Shown piece after piece: positions 23,060 through 34,496 of a DNA stretch of 64,000 bases (the stretch's first letter is position 1; each line of letters begins with the position of its first letter). Origin of the DNA: Diabrotica undecimpunctata. Lineage: Eukaryota; Arthropoda; Insecta; Coleoptera; Chrysomelidae. Location: positions 64,869,484 through 64,933,483 of the forward strand of contig NC_092803.1 of the NCBI RefSeq assembly GCF_040954645.1, in the 5' to 3' direction. The position numbers and the translations under genes are program-made. The notes under the pieces are model-generated. The model was not told the origin of the DNA and searched no databases. It saw nothing but the letters and a program-made list of their open reading frames with translations.

Positions 23060-24165
23060 TAGTTACTTATATAAGGATATTTTTAATAAATAAATTTATT
23101 TTCAGCCATGCTAATGAAACATAACAGAAAAGGAAATTGCCAACGTGGTTTATGAACTGAAAATCAACTCGAATCAGCCATACATGCCGTAAGAAGTGGA
23201 CAAATGGGGATCAATGCTGCCGCCAGGAATTTTGAAGTGCCAGCACCTACATTAAAAAGAAGAATGAAAAGTAACCATTTAAAAAAAAAGTGCATTAGGA
23301 GCAAGTAGTGTTCTCGGCGAAGAAAATAAAAATAAAATAAAGAAACATCCTAAAGTTACAGAAAGCTGGTTTTGCACCTTTAAGAGCTGGAGTTAGAGAA
23401 ATTGTATTCAAATTAGCAGAATAATTACATATTAAAACTAGTTTCAACAGGGGAAAAAAACTTGCAGGCTTTGACTGGTTATAATCATTCTTAAGAAGAA
23501 ACCCTGACTTGAGTATAAGAAAATCGGAAGGCGTATTTTTAGCAAGAAGTCGAGGTATGAACAAAAAGGATGTAAGCGATTACTTTGATCTGTTAGATCA
23601 AGTTATTCTAGAAAATGAGTTGATGAAGAAGCCCGGGAATTTATTTAACATGGACGAAACGGAACTACAACTGAATAATAAACCTGCATTTGTTGTAGCC
23701 CAAAAGAGATCTAAAAATGTAGCATCAGTAACTTTTTTGGAGAAGGGCAAACCATTACATTTATCACCTGTTGCATTGATGAGGGTAACTTCCTTCCCCC
23801 GACCTGCATATTCAAAGGCAAAAATAAAAAGCAAGAATTCGAAGACGGCATGACCCCAGGATCAAAGGTTTACATGAATGAAAAGTACGCTTACATAAAC
23901 ACAGATATATTTATTGATTGGTTAACACATCACTTTGTTCCAAGAAAGCCCCCAGGAAAATTCCTTCTGGTTTTGGAGGGTATGCAGACGAAAATGAGAT
24001 CATTCTACTATGTTTACCGAGCCACACTACACAGTTGTTGCAACCATTAGATCGTTCATTTTTTTTAAGTCGCTGAAGTCACATTATTACAATGTTTGCA
24101 ATTCATTTGTTAAAATGAATCCTACAAAGAAGATTAATCGCTTGCAGTTCGGTAAATTATTAAAT
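23060..24165 (+). pseudogene. pogo/Tigger-like transposase
   Basis: A possible acceptor (TTATTTTCAG) at about 23095-23105 precedes the start. The N-terminal psq-type helix-turn-helix reads SAIHAVRSGQMGINAAARNF and VPAPTLKRRM. The catalytic core contains FNMDETELQLNNKP (first Asp). A block ending LLVLEG follows; here the second catalytic Asp of the usual LLLDGH is Glu. A frameshift then leads to LLQPLDRSFFKSLKSHYYN. Stops at about 23150 and 23420 and frameshifts near 23850 and 23985 inactivate it. The family is the DDE_1 (jerky/CENP-B-like) type. Confidence 0.75.
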
Positions 24166-24239
24166 GTTCGACGCCGTCTCACACGTCACCGTCTCACAAG
24201 TCACCATTAGAACTACCATCTATACCTGGTAATAAGCCG

Positions 24240-24720
24240 ACCTGTAAAGAAAAAATCACTCCCAGAGTGAGTTGCCAGGCTTCGCATCCATATAAAGTAA
24301 AATGCTTTTAAAAATGCCATTATTTATCTGTTTCCCTCTCATGATTCGTTCTTCGATTTATGTTTCGGTGTTTCCGTCTCTTTCTATCTTTGCGCCCAAA
24401 TAGATATATTCGTAATATGATGAAATTATATTTCCATTTTCTTAGTTTAGTTAATCGTTTTCAGCGCCTCCTATGCACATGTATTTCGTTTTTTTTTGTG
24501 TTAACATTTAGTCCCCATCGCTCATAATAATCGCTTTGACATGAATTGTAGATCTTCCTGGTCTTGTGCGATGACTAATTGATCGTGCACGAAATGACAT
24601 GTATATAAGATTGTTTCGTCATTTAATGTTATACCGATTCCAGAACATGATGTTCATTTTTTCAGTGCCTCACTTAGGTTGATTTTGAAGAGTGTTTGGA
24701 ATTAGACTGAAGCCTTGCCT
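24240..24720 (-). pseudogene. LINE reverse transcriptase fragment
   Basis: Minus-strand pieces are DQLVIAQDQEDLQFMSK (downstream of the catalytic Asp pair, which is decayed), YIYLGAKIERDGNTET.IEERI and a decayed YGCEAW-like motif. They correspond to the RT palm and thumb of an insect LINE. The 5-prime part is missing. Confidence 0.6.
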
Positions 24721-24879
24721 TAGTCTTATAATCCTTCCTTAGATTATAAGCCTTCTTATAATCCTTTTATGTATGATATTGTTATTGTCCTCATAAAATT
24801 ATATAATATATAATATTATATTTTGTATTCCAAATATATAGAATATACAGAGCATACACAACAAATAAATATGCGGACA

Positions 24880-25145
24880 ATAACAGTAACATACATAAAA
24901 GAAAAAATAGGAAATTAATTCAAAATTTCAACAACATTTACAACAGCAAACATATTGAGATCTATTTTATCTAAAACAAAAACTAACAATGATCAAGAAA
25001 GAACAAAGAATTGTATTTATAAAATAACTTGTGAATGCGATCATTTTTATTTAGGTCAAACATGAAGATTATGAAATCTTAGATTAAGTGAACGTTAATC
25101 TTATATTAAAAATAGAGAATTTGATAGATCTCAAATATGTAAACA
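24880..25145 (+). pseudogene. Penelope GIY-YIG endonuclease fragment
   Basis: Plus-strand frame gives ILRSILSKTKTNNDQERTK, then NCIYKITCECDHFYLGQT followed by stops, RLSER.SYIKNREFDRSQ and CKH. This is the GIY-YIG domain of a Penelope-like element, from a different subfamily than the copy at 4110-6085. The RT is missing. Confidence 0.65.
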
Positions 25146-25540
25146 TCTGTTCATCTGTCCATCTGTCTCTGTCTTGTGCAGCTTGCATCCAGTTATTGCT
25201 AACACGCTTCAGATCATCAGTCCATCTAGTTAATGGACGTCTATACTGCTTCTTGCCTTGGTCTCCACTCTAAAATAAGTTTTGTCCATCAGTTGTCTGA
25301 TAATCTGGCGACGTCTTCTACTCAATTCCATTTTAACGACGCGATTTTTTTGATAGCGTCTATTGTTTTTGTTCTCAGACGTATTTCTTCGTTTGGGATT
25401 CGGTATCTCAGAGAAACACCTAACATCTGACGCTCCATGGCCATCTGAATCACGCGAATCTTATTAAATACCTGGTTGTGAGTGTTAATGTTCCCGCTCT
25501 GTAAGTGAGTAAAGGTAACATACATTGGTCAAAGATTTTT
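25146..25540 (-). pseudogene. RTE-like LINE C-terminus
   Basis: Minus-strand MAMERQMLGVSLRYRIPNEE, IRLRTKTIDAIKKIASLKW, then LILEWRPRQEAVY, WTDDLKRVSNNWMQAAQDR and W. This is the same C-terminal pattern as the fragment at 11715-12005. The two abutting LINE/Penelope ends at about 25145 suggest insertion of one beside the other. Confidence 0.7.
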
Positions 25541-26330
25541 CTTTTGATCTGATTTAAATACATAGTTTAATTATGGCATTTGAGGCATATGGGTAGCGGG
25601 AGAGATCTACTTCAGAAACTTATGTTCCCAGTTAGTAATCTATTTACATCGGCATATTGAAGCGTAATTTAATTTTTTTTAAATATGTTTACATTAATGA
25701 AAACTCAAATGCTGTTTGCTTTTGCAGTTAGTTATTCAAGTACTACAAAGTTCACTAAAGATGAACTGATTAGTCCAAAGTTGTTCTAAACTTTTAATCT
25801 TTAATAATTACGAATATTGAAAATGCTGTCAGCATTATAGAATAAAGATTACAATGAAACTAGTCACTCCAAGAGAATGTTGCAGACCATAAAATGAAGT
25901 TAACTCTAATTCCTACCTTTTTTATAAATTTCAATTATAAACAAAAAATAATACCACCATTAAAGTTGATTGACAGAAAGTAGAAAGGCACTGCATGAAG
26001 TTAGCATAGATATCATAGGATATTCCTATATGAGAGAATTAGCTTTTCTATCAACAAAGAACAGAACCATTATTCTACCGGACAGAAAGAGAGAAGGCAA
26101 ATATTTATTCTATGGAACAGAAAGAGAGAGAAAAGAAAGACAGAGGGCGTCAACTACTTTTTGAATAAAAAATAGGAAAAACGAAGCTGTAGGTTAAGGA
26201 ATTAATAAATTAATTAAAATAAAATAATTATTTAAATATAAATTAATAAAAATGTGACGTTTGTAACGTTACAATAACATACGAAACCCTTAATTTCACT
26301 GACATTTTCAGCCAAGAGACGGTTGACTGC
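25541..26330. other. no gene seen
   Basis: No recognisable protein. A 64-codon ORF at 25970-26164 with an R/K/E-rich end is not recognised and may be chance. Confidence 0.4.
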
Positions 26331-28108
26331 GGAGAAGTCAAGCTAGAATTGAGACCCTGGAAAAAATGGACATGACACATAGTAGCAAAATAGCATGGAA
26401 CCTTGTAAAAAAGCTTTGATGGTGATCCAATAGAACATAAACCACCTTACAAGGTTACAGCAAACCAAGTCGCTGCGTAACTTCTTATGAACGGAAGAAC
26501 CACAAACCGATATAAGGACCGAAATACTAGAAAAAGATTGGATTCGTAGACAAACAACCTAGGAACTTCTTTTACACTAAAACAACTCCATGACGGTATG
26601 AACAGGTTAAAAAACGGGAAATCTGCAGATGTGGATAATATATGGAATGAACAAATAGAGCATCTAGGCCAAGGAGCAAAAAACCTATATCGCTGTTGGG
26701 TCACATTTTCAAACTATACGAGAGAGTCATACTGGCCAGAATAGAAAAAGGTGCCTACAAGCACCTCACTCCACAATAAGGAGGATTCAGACCCGGAAAA
26801 TCTTGCACCGGTCAAGTCCTCACACTAACAGAACACATTGAAGAGGGATTTGAAGAAAAACTTATAACAGGGGCTGCTTTCGTAGATTTGACAGCAGTCT
26901 ATGACACAGTTAGGCACAAAACATTGCTCCGCAAATTATACGACACTTTCAATGACCACCATCTTCGTAAGATCGTATATTCCTTACTGCAAACTGACCT
27001 TTATTCGTTATGCTGGATGATAAGGTGAGTAGGTGTAAAGTTAAAAAAAACGGCCTTCCACAGAAAAGTGTTAAGCACCAATGTTTTTCAATATATACAC
27101 AAACGGCTAGCCTACGCCGACCGAAACCAAGCACTTCCTTTATGCTGACGATCTTGCAATATCTGCTCAAGAAAATAGTTTTGAAGAAATGGAGGAGAAA
27201 TTTGAAACTACCTTAAAAATAATGAAAGCGTACTACCTGCAAAATTCCCTGAGACCCAATTTCTCTAAAACCCAAGCCTACGCTTTTCACCTTCGCGCAA
27301 AGGAAGTCAAGCGAAAACTCCAATTTATATATTACGAATAGTAATACATTAGAACACACAAATCAACCTATATATCTTGGAGTAACTCTGTACCAGTCCC
27401 TCACCTACAGACAACATTGCATAAAAACGAGAAGAAAAGTAACAGCTAGGAACAGCATACCCAGAAAGCTAACGGGAAGTAAATGGGGTGCACGTTCTGG
27501 CATTTAAAGAACAACGGCACAGGCAATGTGTATCCTAACTGCTGAATACGGGTGCCCCGTTTGGGGCAGATCTGCCCACACCAAACAAGTTGATACTGCG
27601 CTAAATGAAACATACAGGATAGTAACGGTGTCCACGAAACCAACGCCACTCTCAAATCTATATAAAACAGCGGGTTTTGCAGAACCCTCAACACACACAG
27701 AAGCGTTGCAGAGCACATAGAGAAAATTAAACAGATCGCGGACGAGCGACTTAAATCCAAAAAAAAGCTTTCTTGGAATAGTGCAGGATGAACCGCCTGA
27801 GTATTTTCCTCTTCCCCAGGTTCAATGGACCGGCCAGTCCCTAGACTTTAAAACGTGGAAAACTATGAATAAGATAAGAACTGGAGTCGCTTCAATAAAA
27901 TCAAACATGGAAAAATAAAAAAAAAATAGACCAAGATGATGTGAACTGTTACTATGGAGAAACACAGAATATGGAATTCTTACATGCAGAAACTGTCCTC
28001 ATCGATGTACCCTCGAAAATTTGTGGCTCGCCAACAAAGATGGAACCGACGTATCCCGACACTTGGCCGAAATTGTATTAATGACATGTCCGGACACGAT
28101 AAAGTGAA
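26330..28108 (+). pseudogene. non-LTR retrotransposon RT and C-terminal domain
   Basis: Plus-strand pieces in order are ARIEKGAYKHLTPQ, GGFRPGKSCTGQVLTLTEHI, ITGAAFVDLTAVYDTVRHK (RT palm), then FLYADDLAISAQENSFEEME with the catalytic YADD at 27141-27152. SLRPNFSKTQAYAFHLRAKE and PVWGRSAHTKQVDTALNET follow. The C-terminus has TCRNCPHRCTLENLWLANK and ends at a stop at about 28106. At least eight frameshifts or stops. The clade is not certain. Confidence 0.75.
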
Positions 28109-28344
28109 GTAAGTAATACCATGTCGATGTTGTGCACCAATCGAGACAGTCCGGAGGTCCGTGGTTAAAGAGGGTGTCTTTTAGTAAGTTTATCTCTGGT
28201 ATTGACGGCTGTGGTATTTGAATAACCCCTGTGTACGGTCGCGAATAACATCGTGACCACGCTAGAGAAACCCTGCATAACTAACGCAAGAAGGCCCACT
28301 TTCTAGGACCGAGGTATGTTTCGAAAATTTTAGAATGTTCTAGA

Positions 28345-30962
28345 TATAATAATAAAAATAAAAAAATAAAATAAAAAATAAAAATAAAAACGTTTATTGC
28401 CATTATTAGTCTACATTTCAAATTGTTTATATTTCATTTTCTTCTTCACGACGTCCCGCTCTTGCACCGCCTGATATTGGTCATTTTTTTCTCTCGGATT
28501 CCTGGACTTCTGCTGGTTGCATCCTGGCGTCTTCTTCTGTAGGTACTTTTTGTGGCATCGTACCTACTTCCCTGGTTGGCTGTTCTTCGGCAACCATCCG
28601 GCTAGACCCTGATCAGGTGGTCGATCAGCTTATGGGTGCTTCTGTATATCCTCTGGTTCCTGTTTTTCTCGAGGATGTCCCTGGTCTTTCGGAGTCTTCT
28701 TGTGGCCTGGTGGAAGAAGTATCTTGTCCTTTTCTCAGCCACCTCCCTCAGTGGTGTGTACTGGAGCCTTTCTTTGATAGTTGCATTGGATATTCTTTCT
28801 TCCCATGTTGATCCGTCTATGATTCGGTAGCATGATGTCTCTGTGGCTTCAAGTCTCCTCCAGTTGGTCTCCGCTATTGAACTCCAAACTGGGACTGCAT
28901 ATAGTATCACCGATCTAACGTAGGCCTGGTACAACTGGATCTTCTTGGCCTTCGTTAGTGGACTGGTCCTGAAAATATAGGGGAGTATTAGTTTTTTAGC
29001 AACATTAGCGTTTACCTTTGTTTTTTGTGTATGCAACCGGAAGTTGAGTTTTCTGTCGAGGTGAACTCCTAGGTATTTGACTGCGTCTCCTGCTTGGATC
29101 CTGTTTCCTCCTACTGTGATTTCGTGTACTGGTGGGTTATGTTCCTGAGTGAAAATGATGAATTGAGTCTTCTCTGCGTTGATTTTTATCTTCCATTTGT
29201 CTGTGAACTCCGTGATTTTTCCAAGGTGGTTTTCCATATTTCTGATTATTCTTCTGTCATCTTTTCCGGTTGCATACACTGCTGTATCGTCTGCGTAAAG
29301 TGCTGTTGAGGTTTTTGGATCATTTGGTAGATCTGAAACAAAAATATTGTATAAGATGGGTGAGAGAATACTGCCCTGAGGCATCCCTTCCTGGATTTCT
29401 TGTATCGTTGACATCTTTTGGTCAGCTGAAACTTGAAAAGTTCTATTAGATAAATACATATCACAAATATTGATTAAGTAATGAGGAAGACCAGCTTTGT
29501 CCATCTTGAAGATTAGTGCCTTTTTCCAAACCGTATCGTATGCTTTTTCTATATCCAGTATAGCTAATCCTGTCCTTTGTTTTCTGTTGAATCTTATCTT
29601 CGTATCGCTGATAATTCTTGTTAGCTGAAGTTCGCAATTCCTTCCTTTTCTGAATCCGAATTGTTCTTCTTGTATAATTCTTCTTCTTTCTGCATGTTTC
29701 GTCAGTCTTTTGTAAATGATTTTTTCCAGTATTTTTCCTATTGTTTCGAGGAGAAATATTGGCCTGTAACTTTCTGGTCTTCTTCCATCCTTCCTAGGTT
29801 TTAGTAGTGGGATAATCTTGGTGTGTTTCCAGTTGTTAGGGAAATGTCCTTTTTCTAGGCAGAATTTGAAGATATAGTACAGTTGTACTATAATCTTCTT
29901 TGGTAGTTCCTTGAGGGTGATGTTGTGAATTCCTTCAGGACCTGGTGCTCTGCTTCCTTTAAGTTTCTTGATGATTTTGGAAACTTCGTTAGGGCTGGTG
30001 TAGTCTTCTTCTTCTATTAGGAATTCATTTCTTCTTTTGATCCTGTTGTATTCATTGTTGACTTCTTCTCTTGTTCTTGCGTCTGACATGTCCTGATTCT
30101 GCCTATGTGTAGCTGCCATTTTTCTTGCTATTGCATCCACTTTTTCTTGGGTTTCAAAGTGTATTCCGTCGTTGTCTATAATTTGTGGCATCTTTTGTTT
30201 TCCTCTTCTCTTGGCTTTCAGCATCTTCCATATATTTCCTTGATTTTCTTCAGCTTTTCTAATGTTGTTGTGCCATTGGTTTTCTGTAAGACTTCTCAGT
30301 CTTACCCTTATTTCTTCAGATAGTGTATCTCCGTATTCCTTGAATTCCTGTCTTCTTGTTCTCTGGAATGCTTTTCTGGCCTTATTTCTGTCCTTTATTA
30401 GGTCCTGTAGTTCGGTTGGGATGATGAGTCCTTTGTTGTTCGTCATAGATTTTGGTATGTTGTCTTCCATGGCTTGTTGAATTTTTCTTGTTATCTCTTC
30501 AATTTTTCTTTCGACTTCTTCTGTAGATTGGAATTCCCTCTTCATCTCGATTTGGTTGAGTTGTCTTCTGTAGTTTGGCCAATTTGCATCCTTCCAACGC
30601 CATCTTTCGACTGGTTCTATAGTGGGAAGATCTACTCTGGATGTCATCCGTCCTGTAACTGGTTTGTGATCCGAACTGCATTCGAAGTTGGTCCTGACAT
30701 CTTCCATAATAACTTCTTTAGTGATGAAAAAGTCCAACGTTAAGTTGTTTTGTCCTCTAATAGGGTTGATTCTTGTCGGTTCGTCTGGTGCGAATAACAT
30801 CTTGTTTCTGTCTTCACAGTACCTTAGTATTATTGTTCCATCTCTTGTATCCGAGTTGCATCCCCATGATGTATGTTGAGCGTTGAAATCTCCGGCTAGC
30901 ACTACGGTTGTTGCTGAGTTAAGCATGGCATCTAATTCTTTTGCATATTTTTGGGGTCTCAA
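28345..30962 (-). mobile_element. Jockey-like LINE, 5-prime truncated
   Basis: An ORF2 with a 3-prime UTR of about 210 nt (28391-28601), an AATAAA on the minus strand at about 28398 and a (TTTTTA)n-like tail at 28345-28390. The element begins inside the endonuclease domain, so it is a 5-prime truncated insertion. It is the least decayed element in the window. Confidence 0.8.
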
Positions 30963-30980
30963 AATTAACATTTTTAACAA
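28602..30980 (-). CDS. LINE ORF2: endonuclease (partial), reverse transcriptase
   Basis: An open frame of about 790 codons without stops. The C-terminal part of an apurinic-type endonuclease is at residues 8-110, with LAGDFNAQHTSWGC and SSDHKPV. RT spans about residues 335-600: KGSRAPGPEGI, EEQFGFRKGRNCELQLTRII, LAILDIEKAYDTVW, GMPQGSILSPILYNIFVSDL and the catalytic LYADDTAVYA. A thumb and C-terminal region ending near DHLIRV follows, with no RNase H. The domain order and lack of RNase H fit the Jockey clade. The endonuclease N-terminus (about 100 residues) is missing, so the first Met is not the native start. No promoter is expected. Confidence 0.85.
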   Translation of the reverse strand: MLKMLILRPQKYAKELDAMLNSATTVVLAGDFNAQHTSWGCNSDTRDGTIILRYCEDRNKMLFAPDEPTRINPIRGQNNLTLDFFITKEVIMEDVRTNFECSSDHKPVTGRMTSRVDLPTIEPVERWRWKDANWPNYRRQLNQIEMKREFQSTEEVERKIEEITRKIQQAMEDNIPKSMTNNKGLIIPTELQDLIKDRNKARKAFQRTRRQEFKEYGDTLSEEIRVRLRSLTENQWHNNIRKAEENQGNIWKMLKAKRRGKQKMPQIIDNDGIHFETQEKVDAIARKMAATHRQNQDMSDARTREEVNNEYNRIKRRNEFLIEEEDYTSPNEVSKIIKKLKGSRAPGPEGIHNITLKELPKKIIVQLYYIFKFCLEKGHFPNNWKHTKIIPLLKPRKDGRRPESYRPIFLLETIGKILEKIIYKRLTKHAERRRIIQEEQFGFRKGRNCELQLTRIISDTKIRFNRKQRTGLAILDIEKAYDTVWKKALIFKMDKAGLPHYLINICDMYLSNRTFQVSADQKMSTIQEIQEGMPQGSILSPILYNIFVSDLPNDPKTSTALYADDTAVYATGKDDRRIIRNMENHLGKITEFTDKWKIKINAEKTQFIIFTQEHNPPVHEITVGGNRIQAGDAVKYLGVHLDRKLNFRLHTQKTKVNANVAKKLILPYIFRTSPLTKAKKIQLYQAYVRSVILYAVPVWSSIAETNWRRLEATETSCYRIIDGSTWEERISNATIKERLQYTPLREVAEKRTRYFFHQATRRLRKTRDILEKNRNQRIYRSTHKLIDHLIRV

Positions 30981-32060
30981 AATTCATCTTGTTCGTATGA
31001 TTTTTAGAGTTCACTTCTCCGACGACTGGATTTGTTATTTTACCATAATTTTTTGCAAACTAATTCACTTTTCCTGCTCATATTTATGACATGTTCCAGG
31101 GACCCAATTATAGTGGTTAAGTAATATATTATTTATGTAGGTAGTAGTTACGGTAGTAGTTCAATTAGTTAACAAAATTTTTTAATGAACAGTTTTTTTT
31201 GTGAATTTGCAAAAATTAAAATATTAACTTGCCTTAGTTTTCGTACACACTGCATAATATACATCATCATATATATCATTTATACAACACCTTTTATATG
31301 GATTATAACTAAACATTTGTACACCCCTAGCCATCTCTATCGTTTCGTCTGAAAAGTTTTCGAGTTATACATCAAGCAACAAGAAACCAGAAGTAAACAA
31401 CAGAGAAACAGGTGGTCAGACATGCCGCCGACACAGAAAAATAGTGGTAGAAGTAAACAAATGACTGCATGTCTGCTGAATGTCAAAATAAGTCTTCGTG
31501 ATAAGACGAATGTTTGTACGGAACGGAGGTCTGAATAAATAAATAATCAGACCGATACATGCCGGTAGATACACTCCTGATATTAAGGAATTACAAATCA
31601 GATATCTACTCGCTTGTTTTGTTCACTTAGAAGTTACATTTTTGTTACGTGAATGTCAAAGTGTAACCGTTATTGAGTGACTTTAATCAGTTTTCACTAA
31701 TTAGAATGATATTTACACTGTTAGAAAAAAAGCTAGGTAAAATTCATTGTTGTCATTGTAACGGTAATAATATTTAAAAAATAGAACTTTAAATATGTAT
31801 TTACCGATTACTACTTGTGTGCCAAACGATCTTTTTAAAAATATATCAAAAAAATCTTAAGCAATTATATATCTACAACCTGTATGACTCAATAGTATTG
31901 TATGTTCCCAAATTAGTCATGTAAAATAAATCTAAACTACCACTGTAATATAGTTACATGTAATTTTGTTATAAGAGTCCCTATATGCACTTAACAATCT
32001 ACAAAAGACATCAGTGGCATTGCTTATAACTAGTCTGATGGAAACTGCACAATATAGTCA
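30981..32060. other. no gene seen
   Basis: AT-rich, no protein recognised on either strand. A (TAAA)n-like stretch at about 31536-31550 may be the tail of a very short LINE fragment. Confidence 0.4.
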
Positions 32061-32345
32061 GTAATCTTCTTCTTCTTTCTTCTTGTATTTGGGCTTTAAA
32101 GCCTGTTTCTTCTTTAATATTAGCCTCCTAAATTTTTTAAATTATCGCACCATCTTTTCTTGGTCTGCCAACACTTCTTCGTTCATTTGGTGACTTATCT
32201 CGTGCTATTCGTACTATCCTGTCCTCTGATATTCTATTAATGTGTCCGGTCCACTCCTGTTTCCCTTTTGTCACCCATCCATTTATGTCTTCTATATTAC
32301 ATGCTCTTCTTATGTTTTCGCTTCTCTCTCTATCCAATAGAGTTT
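32060..32345 (-). pseudogene. LINE RT C-terminal fragment
   Basis: Minus-strand ENIRRACNIEDINGWVTKGK, QEWTGHINRISEDRIVRIAR and SVGRPRKDG then stop, followed by ETGFKAQIQ and (GAA)n at about 32068-32085. This RT C-terminal pattern (W..H..R....R....GRPRK) plus a GAA-rich tail recurs in the window. Confidence 0.65.
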
Positions 32346-32551
32346 TCCCTGATATTTTTTTTGTTTGAAGTGTTTTATACAGATTGAACGAATTTAAAAC
32401 GGAACATACAATTTAATATATGTCTGTTTGAACTGCATTTGAAATAGTGGACCAATATAAAACTTGGACAAAAATAAATCCATACCCGGTGATAGACATT
32501 GTATAAAATATCGTTCAACTATCTGTCTCCTTTAAAGGAAAGAGGAGCTTG

Positions 32552-33280
32552 CCTAATAGTCGGAGAGATAGAGCCGAAATTTTGAACTGATCAGTAATAT
32601 GACATTTCTCTATTGGAATATATTTATTGTAACTGGGTTAAGACTTCGCCTTACAGGCGGACGAACCTCATGGTACAGGGGGTGGCTATACAGGGATGAA
32701 GTTGTAATTTTTTTCGGAAAAATTAACGATCGATAATATGGCTGAAAATTTGCCCAGAGTAAGATCTTGGTATAACTAGACGAAATCCCAAAGGGCGGAC
32801 GCGAGAGTGGATACATAAGGGGTGGCCGACAGGGATGAAATTGCAATTTTTTGGGGAAAAATTAACGATAAGTAATATGTTCGCCATTTTCATGGCTCAT
32901 TATTTAGCCCCTAAAAACTCTAAATCCAAAAGAGCGGACAGCTGGGTTGGTACAGAGAGCCATAAAAAGGGGGTCAAATGTACCACTTGCCTGCGCATTT
33001 TAGGTCTCGGTAACAATTTTCAAACTGATTTTATTATGATATTTTTATATCGATTGATTTGAAAATTTGTATGCTCACTTCTGTTACTATTCTGAAAAGC
33101 GTCAAGTAGAGTTTTCCTAAAAATTTTAAAAAAAAATTTCCGTAAATGAAAATTTTCGTAATTTTTTGAGGTAAAATCTAATTTGTAGAATCCTTTCGAT
33201 TTTCTGTCAGTTATACCATGAATTTTTCCAAAAATTTTCAAACGATTTTTCCGATAAGCAAAAAAAATTTAGAAAAACTT
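32552..33280 (-). repeat. terminal inverted repeat A
   Basis: Reverse complement of 34497-35231 with several per cent divergence. It contains three tandem units of about 139 bp, each anchored by a GCGGAC core at about 32657, 32796 and 32934. The first two units are similar through GGGATGAA.TTG.AATTTTTT and AAAAATTAACGAT. Confidence 0.8.
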
Positions 33281-33865
33281 TAAAAATTTCGTCATTTTTC
33301 TCACTCTGACTGATGTTATCACATTCATCATCTTCGTCACTTTCACTTTCAATAATATCACATTCATTATCTGCTTCATTTTCAATCACTACTTCTCGAA
33401 TTAATTTTGGCATCTGATGTCCAATAAACCATTTGAATTTATATGTTTCATCTTCAAACTCCCAACCATGTTCTTCAACAATCAATTCTGTTGGTACTTT
33501 TTTATGAGCATTTGTCCAAATATTTGAAATATAATGGGCTCGCAGTAGATGTTGGTGTAATTCATCTTGACATGGTGGTAAGCTTGAAGCATCGAAATTT
33601 TTTAGTTTTTTTTTAAAAAGGCTCGTTTCATATCATGCAACTTATACTGCCGGTTAAATAGTGAAAATCTGACATCGTTTACTTTTCTTTTTGGAATTGT
33701 TCTCGTCAGTCCTGTTCCATATAAGTGACATATGAAAGTTTCTAAGGTTTCAAAAACTTCATTACAATCGAAGTCAGTTTCACCAAGTTGGATAAAAGCA
33801 TCTTGATACTTATTACATTTAGCGCATGCGTCTAGAATTACTGATCTAAATGGAACGCGCATCAT
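33207..33865 (-). CDS. unrecognised element-encoded protein, possible -1 frameshift
   Basis: ATG at 33865 (inside a palindrome) opens 87 codons that stop at 33602. The -1 frame continues without interruption to 33207, giving about 218 residues in all. Visible parts are an N-terminal stretch with CAKCNKY, ETLETFICHLYGTGL, then past the shift SSLPPC.DELHQHLLRAHYI with a Trp shortly after, an EEHGWEFEDE block and a highly acidic tail. I recall similar order (F.C.LYG, LPPC..L..HLLRA.Y...W, GW) in uncharacterised TE-associated proteins, but I cannot name a family. The overlap sits on A AAA AAC, a classic slippery heptamer, directly before the TAA stop; a plain 1-nt indel is equally possible. The end runs into terminal repeat A. 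Confidence 0.5.
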
Positions 33866-33898
33866 TATTATTTTAATATTTTAAAATAATAATGATGC
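33859..33898. repeat. 40-bp palindrome at the gene start
   Basis: Two perfect 18-bp arms (GCATCATTATTATTTTAA and complement) around TATT. The start codon of the gene lies inside the palindrome. It is copied at 40634-40673. It sits midway between the two terminal repeats. Confidence 0.85.
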
Positions 33899-34496
33899 AA
33901 AATTAATGTCCAAACAGAATTTGTAAAATTATAATTAACTAATGAAAAAAAAGTCAATCGATTTGAAAGTTAAAAAAAATATTGAAAATATCTAAGTACA
34001 AAGTAAATTTCAAAACTTAAAAAATTGATAATTCCACTATTAAATTGATTTTTATTAATAATTATTTGTAAAATGTTAAAGGAATTCTACAAATTGAATT
34101 GTACCTATTGATTAATAGAAATAATATATTTTGTATTTGATTATTAATGTAATAATAAATAAAATTTTTCTTATATCTGAACAACCATTATTAATGCAAT
34201 ATAAATTTAAAAACCTTTTTATTGTAATAAAAAATAAGTAAAATTACTATTTGTTATACCAAAAATATTTAATAGTTAAATTATAAAATTACTTTAATTT
34301 AATAAAATATCAAATATCAAACATTTATTCAATTAAAAATTAATTCGTAAAATATTTATATTTAAGAAAAAAATGTGATTTGTAAAGTAAATCTAAATAA
34401 ATAGTTTGAAAAAAAAACATTATCATAATATCACTTTAAAACTACAAAATATTCTATAAAAGATTCAGACGATGACGTAGAGTTTTATCAAATGTT
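33899..34496. other. very AT-rich half of the long-TIR element
   Basis: No coding capacity. Mostly A/T runs. Upstream of the gene, so it may hold its promoter. It is not a reverse complement of the gene half, although the length is nearly equal. Confidence 0.5.

Noticed and set aside
25970..26164. 64-codon ORF with a charged C-terminus
   Set aside because: No family resemblance, no start context and no repeat support; probably chance.
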